Position numbers and translations under genes: made by a program | Notes under the pieces: generated by a model | What the model was told of the DNA's origin: nothing | The model's database searches: none | The model's input: only the letters and a program-made list of their open reading frames with translations | From: JANNHK01 sp034408875 | GTDB taxonomy: Bacteria > Actinomycetota > Acidimicrobiia > IMCC26256 > PALSA-610 | Length of the DNA stretch: 8,632 nucleotides | NCBI GenBank assembly: GCA_034408875.1 | Contig: JAWXCJ010000068.1 | Location: 1-8,632 of the forward strand | Direction: 5' to 3' | Part shown: positions 5,622-8,632 of the stretch, one piece after another | Layout of the letters: every line of letters starts with the position of its first letter | How positions within the stretch are numbered: position 1 is the stretch's first letter

Positions 5622-5701
5622 GCGGCTTCAGCCTCCGTCGCTCCATCTCCGAAGATCGCGCCCTCGGCGACCGCTCCTCCGGCTTGCGCCTGGAGTGTCA
5701 C
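5618..5701 (-). CDS. Possible 27-residue ORF bridging the two ATPase genes
   Basis: The 76-bp gap between the two ATPase genes is filled by one small open frame. It begins GTG at 5701, overlapping the bagA-like TGA as GTGA, and ends TGA at 5618, overlapping the bagB-like ATG as ATGA. The peptide is Ala/Gly-rich and acidic (starts MTLQAQAGGAVAEG, ends TEAEAA) with no recognised motif. It could be a coupling peptide that carries ribosomes from one gene to the next. Against it, third positions are about 63% GC (17 of 27), lower than in neighbouring genes, and no ribosome binding site precedes it. Chance is a reasonable alternative. Confidence 0.3.
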   Translation of the reverse strand: MTLQAQAGGAVAEGAIFGDGATEAEAA

Positions 5702-6642
5702 AGCGCCTTCACCCCGACCGTGAGTGCGTCGGCGAGCGTGTCGAGGTCTCCGCGCCGGATGTCGGGTGTGAAGAGGAACGGCAGGTGGATCTGCGCGAGG
5801 GGTAGTTGTTCGCCGAGCCGTGCGATCTGCTGCTCCTGGATCGCGCGCCGCTGCGTTCGGAACTCGGCGGCACGCGCGAGGTCGACTGCCTCGCGCGGTG
5901 AGACGAAGCGGTCGATCGCGTCGGCGTCGCGGGCGATCGACTCCGGGGTCGGGAGCGAAGGTAGCGGCATCGGCTCGAAGCACGAGTTCACGACGATGGG
6001 GCCCAGCGCGACACCGGCGCGGTCTTCGACCGCGAACGCGGTATCGATCGCTTCGCTGACCGGCGTCTCCTCGGGAAGCGTCACGAGCATGACCTGGCAC
6101 CGAGCCGGGTCCGACAACAAGTCGACGACGTCGGCCGCCTGCTTGCGCACCGGCCCGACCGACACTGCGTCGAGGAGGCCGCGCGCCGACAGCAGGAACG
6201 TGATCGCATGCCCCGCCGCGGGCGCGTCGACGATGATCAGGTCGGCGACTTCCTGCTCCTCGAGCGACTTGACCTTGCCGAGCACGAGGATGTCGCGCAT
6301 CCCGGGGACGGCGGTGGAAACCACATCGAGCGCGCCCGACGCCACTAGGCGCTTCGAGATGCGGCGCATCCCATGGCCCTCGAGGTACTCGACCAGCGCC
6401 GCGTCCGGCGTCAGGAACCGGGCCCGGATGCGCTCGTCGAGGTCGATCTCGTCGTAGCCGAGTGGCGGCGCCCCGAACATCGCGTGGAGCCCCGATTTGC
6501 CTTCGACCTCCACGATCAGCACCCTGAGACCGGCGCGGGCAGCCGCAACCGCGAGCGCAGCAGTCACCGTGGTCTTCCCGACGCCACCCTTGCCCGCGAC
6601 GATGACGACGTGGGAGGTGGAGCAGAACTGCGCGACCTCCAT
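5698..6642 (-). CDS. bagA: ArsA/Get3-like ATPase, BagA-like (Rv3679 type)
   Basis: A 314-residue P-loop ATPase, first gene of the operon and paralogue of the next one. The deviant Walker A motif GKGGVGKT (17-24) keeps both the P-loop Lys23 and the signature Lys18. Switch I is unusual: VEVEGKSG places Glu47 where Get3 has the catalytic Asp of its DPA motif. Switch II is IVDAPAAGHAITFL (137-150). PIVVNSCFEP (215-224) is the base-loop region. The C-terminal half is helical with Arg-rich segments near 256-275. Length and motif variants match M. tuberculosis Rv3679 (BagA) as I recall it. Probable role: heterodimeric partner of the BagB-like ATPase in membrane-protein handling, possibly linked to the NfeD membrane protein next door. 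ATG 6642 is preceded directly by GAGGAG, too close to act as a ribosome binding site; a TAACAT element 6 nt before the ATG suggests a leaderless transcript. Confidence 0.9.
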   Translation of the reverse strand: MEVAQFCSTSHVVIVAGKGGVGKTTVTAALAVAAARAGLRVLIVEVEGKSGLHAMFGAPPLGYDEIDLDERIRARFLTPDAALVEYLEGHGMRRISKRLVASGALDVVSTAVPGMRDILVLGKVKSLEEQEVADLIIVDAPAAGHAITFLLSARGLLDAVSVGPVRKQAADVVDLLSDPARCQVMLVTLPEETPVSEAIDTAFAVEDRAGVALGPIVVNSCFEPMPLPSLPTPESIARDADAIDRFVSPREAVDLARAAEFRTQRRAIQEQQIARLGEQLPLAQIHLPFLFTPDIRRGDLDTLADALTVGVKAL

Positions 6643-6654
6643 CTCCTCATGTTA
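6643..6654 (-). promoter_or_regulatory. Candidate -10 element for the leaderless bagA operon
   Basis: TAACAT (6654-6649) fits TANNNT and six bases separate it from the ATG at 6642, so transcription would begin at the start codon. The divergent NfeD gene starts at 6666, so the upstream promoter half must lie inside the NfeD signal-peptide coding region. No -35 hexamer is evident there. Confidence 0.45.
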
Positions 6655-6665
6655 CGAGAGCCCTG

Positions 6666-8066
6666 ATGCGACTCCCTTACTCCTGCCGCACGCTCGCCTC
6701 CTCTCGCCGCCTGCTCGGCGCCCTCGGGTGCTTCGTCGGCGCGTCACTCCTCTGGTCGGGTGCCGCCGGTGCCCAGGAGGATGACGAAGACCTCGAACCG
6801 GGCGGTATCGACGTCGTACAGGTCGACGGCCTCCTCGATCCGTCGAACGCCGCGCTGATACGCGATGTCGTGCGCGAGTCGGAGCGCGAAGGTTCGTCGC
6901 TCGTCGTGCTCCAACTCGACGCGTCCGGCTCGGTCGACATCGACGTCGACAACCTCGTTGACATCGTCACCGAAGCCGAGATACCGATCGGCGTGTGGGT
7001 CGGACCGTCGGGCGCCGACGCACGCGGCGCGGCGGTGCTTCTCGCGCTCGCGGCACCGGTTGCCGCGGTTGCGCCCGGCGCGGGCATCGGATCCGCCTAT
7101 CCCGTCGAACTCGACGACACGAGCGCGTGGTCGACCGAAGAGATCACAGACACGTTGGTCGAACTCCAGGAACGCAACGGCCGCTCGGTCGATGTCGCCG
7201 ACGTCATCGCGCGGCGCGTGTCCGCGCGCGATGCCGACCGGACCGGCCTCACCAACGGAACGCAACCGACGCTCGGCGATTTCATCGTCTCGTTCGACGG
7301 CGACACGGTCACGACGGCCGCGGGCAATGTCACACTCGACGTCGCCGACATCGTGGGCGAAGGCGACCAGCAACGCCTCGCACCCAATCAAGTCGTGCGG
7401 TTCCACAAGCTCGGGCTCGGGCAACAGGTCGCCCACACGCTCAACGCATCGTGGGTCGCGTACTTCCTCTTTGTCGCCGGGTTCTCGCTCATCGTCTTCG
7501 AATTCTTCACGGTCGGCGTCGGTATCGCGGGTGCGATCGGTGCGATCGCGCTCGCCGGCGCGTGCTTCGGGTTCTCGCACCTGCCCGTCGCGCCGTGGGC
7601 GCTGGCGCTCCTGCTGTTCGGCATCATCGGTATGGCGGTCGACGTGCAGGCGGGCGCCATCGGCGCGTGGACCTTCATCGGCGGCGTGATGCTCATTGTG
7701 GGGTCCGTGTGGTTGTACGACGGATCGTCGCGCCTCGATCCGACCTGGTGGGTGATCGTGCTCGTGTGCGGGCTCACGATCCTGTTCATGGTCGCGGGCA
7801 TGAGTTCGATGGTGCGGTCGCGGTTTTCGACGCCGACGGTGGGCCGCGAAGACCTGGTCGGCGAGATGGGAACCGCGGAGGTCGACGTCGCGCCCGACGG
7901 CGTCGTGCGTATCCGCGACGCGCTGTGGCGCGCGCACACCAACCGGGCGACACCGATCGGCGCCGGCAATGCCGTCCGGGTCGTCGCGGTCGACGGCGTC
8001 ATGCTCGAGGTCGAGCCCGAGGAGGGCGGCGCGCGGGACTACCGCGACCGAGCGCGCCGGGGGTGA
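6666..8066 (+). CDS. NfeD-like membrane protein with degenerate ClpP-class protease domain
   Basis: The 466-residue product has the long NfeD layout. A signal peptide or N-terminal anchor (15-36, ending AGAQ) is followed by a ClpP-like domain outside the membrane (about 46-210), a cluster of about five membrane segments (262-383) and a C-terminal OB-fold domain (391-452, with GREDLVGEMG and LWRAHT). Long NfeD proteins are membrane serine proteases that cooperate with stomatins. Here LDASGS replaces the usual LDTPGG, PSGADARGAA puts Gly121 where the nucleophile Ser of the ASAG motif should be, and STEEIT has Glu where the catalytic Lys is expected (158-159). The protease domain is thus probably inactive and may bind peptide or partner. 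The start is 23 bp from the divergent bagA start, with a weak GAGAG 5 nt upstream. No stomatin gene is seen. Confidence 0.88.
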   Translation: MRLPYSCRTLASSRRLLGALGCFVGASLLWSGAAGAQEDDEDLEPGGIDVVQVDGLLDPSNAALIRDVVRESEREGSSLVVLQLDASGSVDIDVDNLVDIVTEAEIPIGVWVGPSGADARGAAVLLALAAPVAAVAPGAGIGSAYPVELDDTSAWSTEEITDTLVELQERNGRSVDVADVIARRVSARDADRTGLTNGTQPTLGDFIVSFDGDTVTTAAGNVTLDVADIVGEGDQQRLAPNQVVRFHKLGLGQQVAHTLNASWVAYFLFVAGFSLIVFEFFTVGVGIAGAIGAIALAGACFGFSHLPVAPWALALLLFGIIGMAVDVQAGAIGAWTFIGGVMLIVGSVWLYDGSSRLDPTWWVIVLVCGLTILFMVAGMSSMVRSRFSTPTVGREDLVGEMGTAEVDVAPDGVVRIRDALWRAHTNRATPIGAGNAVRVVAVDGVMLEVEPEEGGARDYRDRARRG

Positions 8067-8075
8067 TCAGCCCGT

Positions 8076-8104
8076 TTGTCGCTTTCTCGGCCCGGAGATA
8101 CGTT
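8076..8104 (+). promoter_or_regulatory. Candidate whiB promoter (TTGTCG-17-TACGTT)
   Basis: TTGTCG (8076-8081) and TACGTT (8099-8104) are 17 nt apart in the gap between the NfeD stop and the whiB start. The predicted transcript starts near 8111, leaving about 16 nt of leader before the ATG at 8127. It implies that whiB is transcribed independently of NfeD, and it argues against the upstream TTG codon at 8076 as a translation start. Confidence 0.5.
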
Positions 8105-8126
8105 CCGCCCGCGGCTGCGGGGCCGG

Positions 8127-8399
8127 ATGGGGGTGGAGACGGTGGCGCTCGGGATCATCCACGAGACGTGGCACCTGAAGGCAGAGTGCCGGGGGCCGGA
8201 ATCGATCTATTTCTTCCCACCGAACACGGCAGAACGGCGCGAGGACCGCGACCAACGCGAGGAGCACGCCAAGGCGATCTGCCTCCAGTGTCCGGTGCGC
8301 CGGGAGTGTCTCGACTTCGCGCTGCGGGTGCGGGAGCCGCACGGCATCTGGGGCGGCCTCACCGAAACCGAGCGTCGGCGCCTACTCCCGAGCGAATAG
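8127..8399 (+). CDS. WhiB-family iron-sulfur transcriptional regulator
   Basis: A 90-residue actinobacteria-specific WhiB protein. The four 4Fe-4S ligands are Cys21 (ECRG), Cys52, Cys55 and Cys61 (ICLQCPVRREC, the C-x2-C-x5-C pattern). The family turn is GIWGG at 73-77, followed by the basic stretch ETERRRLL that contacts DNA or sigma factor in characterised members. WhiB proteins sense oxygen, NO or redox state through the cluster and act with SigA. In M. tuberculosis whiB4 lies beside Rv3679-Rv3680, so this may be its counterpart, but the C-terminus is shorter and subtype assignment is open. The start is ATG 8127, with GGGG 4 nt upstream; a TTG at 8076 would add 17 residues but overlaps the promoter. 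The 3' end overlaps the end of selB by 18 bp on the opposite strand. Confidence 0.92.
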   Translation: MGVETVALGIIHETWHLKAECRGPESIYFFPPNTAERREDRDQREEHAKAICLQCPVRRECLDFALRVREPHGIWGGLTETERRRLLPSE

Positions 8400-8632
8400 T
8401 TCGGCGGTCGGTCCGGGTATCCGTTCGTCGCCACGGCGGCGGGTGATGCCGTCGGCGTCGAGCTGATTCACGATCGGCACGACGAACTTTCGCGACGACC
8501 CCAACAGGTTGCGCACGTCGGAGACGGTGAGCGAACCGTGCTCGAGTACCGCAACGGCGACGCGCCGGCGCGCGTCGTCGATCGCATCGGCGTGGAACAT
8601 GATCCCGTCGAGATCGACGAGGCGGCCCGCGC
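8382..8632 (-). CDS. selB: SelB C-terminal end (selenocysteine-specific elongation factor), partial
   Basis: Only the last 82 codons are in the window; the frame is open to the right edge. SelB delivers Sec-tRNA to UGA codons and reads the SECIS hairpin through C-terminal winged-helix repeats. The visible part matches the last winged helix: GRLVDLDGIMFHADAID, then a helix, then LTVSDVRNLLGSSRKFVVPIV and GITRRRGDERIPGP. LLGSSRK and TRRRGD are the characteristic pieces of the RNA-binding end of SelB. An internal ATG (8600) is not the start because the family sequence continues upstream of it. Presence of SelB implies that the organism makes selenoproteins. The TAG stop lies inside the whiB reading frame on the other strand, so the genes converge with an 18-bp overlap. 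Confidence 0.85.
   Translation of the reverse strand, partial: AGRLVDLDGIMFHADAIDDARRRVAVAVLEHGSLTVSDVRNLLGSSRKFVVPIVNQLDADGITRRRGDERIPGPTAELFARE

Noticed and set aside
4120..5646. 508-codon minus-strand open frame
   Set aside because: Only its last 125 codons (from 4497) form a protein, the receiver domain. The rest is an Arg-rich shadow of the BagB-like ATPase frame.
4494..6642. Arsenite efflux operon (arsA)
   Set aside because: No arsB/acr3, arsR, arsC or arsD genes and no metalloid-binding Cys triad are seen. Single-domain paired ATPases fit the Get3-like group better.
8076..8126. TTG start giving WhiB 17 extra residues
   Set aside because: The TTG coincides with a -35 hexamer, and the extra residues (MSLSRPGDTFRPRL) do not resemble WhiB N-termini. 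ATG 8127 fits the promoter spacing.
6995..8446. 483-codon plus-strand frame over NfeD and whiB
   Set aside because: Extremely Arg-rich shadow of the NfeD and WhiB frames, both of which have recognisable domains.

Overview
The window is high-GC DNA with strongly GC-rich third codon positions, GTG starts, a WhiB-family regulator and a tandem pair of ArsA/Get3-like ATPases. Together these indicate an actinobacterium. The gene neighbourhood is reminiscent of the Mycobacterium tuberculosis Rv3679-Rv3680-whiB4 locus, but an NfeD gene and the end of selB here suggest a different lineage, possibly a deep-branching actinobacterium; that placement is a guess.

Layout from left to right. Bases 1-124 hold a promoter-like site and hairpin, and perhaps the first 22 codons of a gene running off the left edge. 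A zinc alcohol dehydrogenase (minus) and an alpha/beta hydrolase (plus) then diverge from a 90-100 bp gap. Bases 2109-3328 hold an intact tRNA-Pro(CGG) gene and, 1143 bp away in direct orientation, a near-perfect copy of its 3' half. This is the geometry left by a tRNA-targeting integrative element. Between the copies lie a two-gene module (an MbcA/ParS-like antitoxin candidate and a 94-residue partner) and a gene remnant that is truncated at the tRNA and frameshifted. No integrase is visible.

From 6642 down to 3391 runs a tight minus-strand operon: a Get3-like ATPase (BagA-like), a possible 27-residue bridging ORF, a second Get3-like ATPase (BagB-like), a stand-alone receiver-domain protein and a CysQ-type 3'(2'),5'-bisphosphate nucleotidase. 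Several joints are 4-nt overlaps or gaps of a few bases. Only 23 bp separate the operon from a divergent NfeD-like membrane protein. That is followed by a WhiB iron-sulfur regulator with its own promoter, which overlaps tail-to-tail with the C-terminal end of SelB at the right edge.

Functionally, the right half combines candidate membrane-protein targeting ATPases, a membrane protein with an apparently dead protease domain, a redox-sensing regulator, sulfur/nucleotide metabolism and selenocysteine insertion. This suggests membrane and redox homeostasis, which is an inference from context. The most unusual points are the small tRNA-bounded island, the complementary active-site losses in the two ATPases, the loss of both catalytic positions in the NfeD protease domain, and the bridging small ORF.
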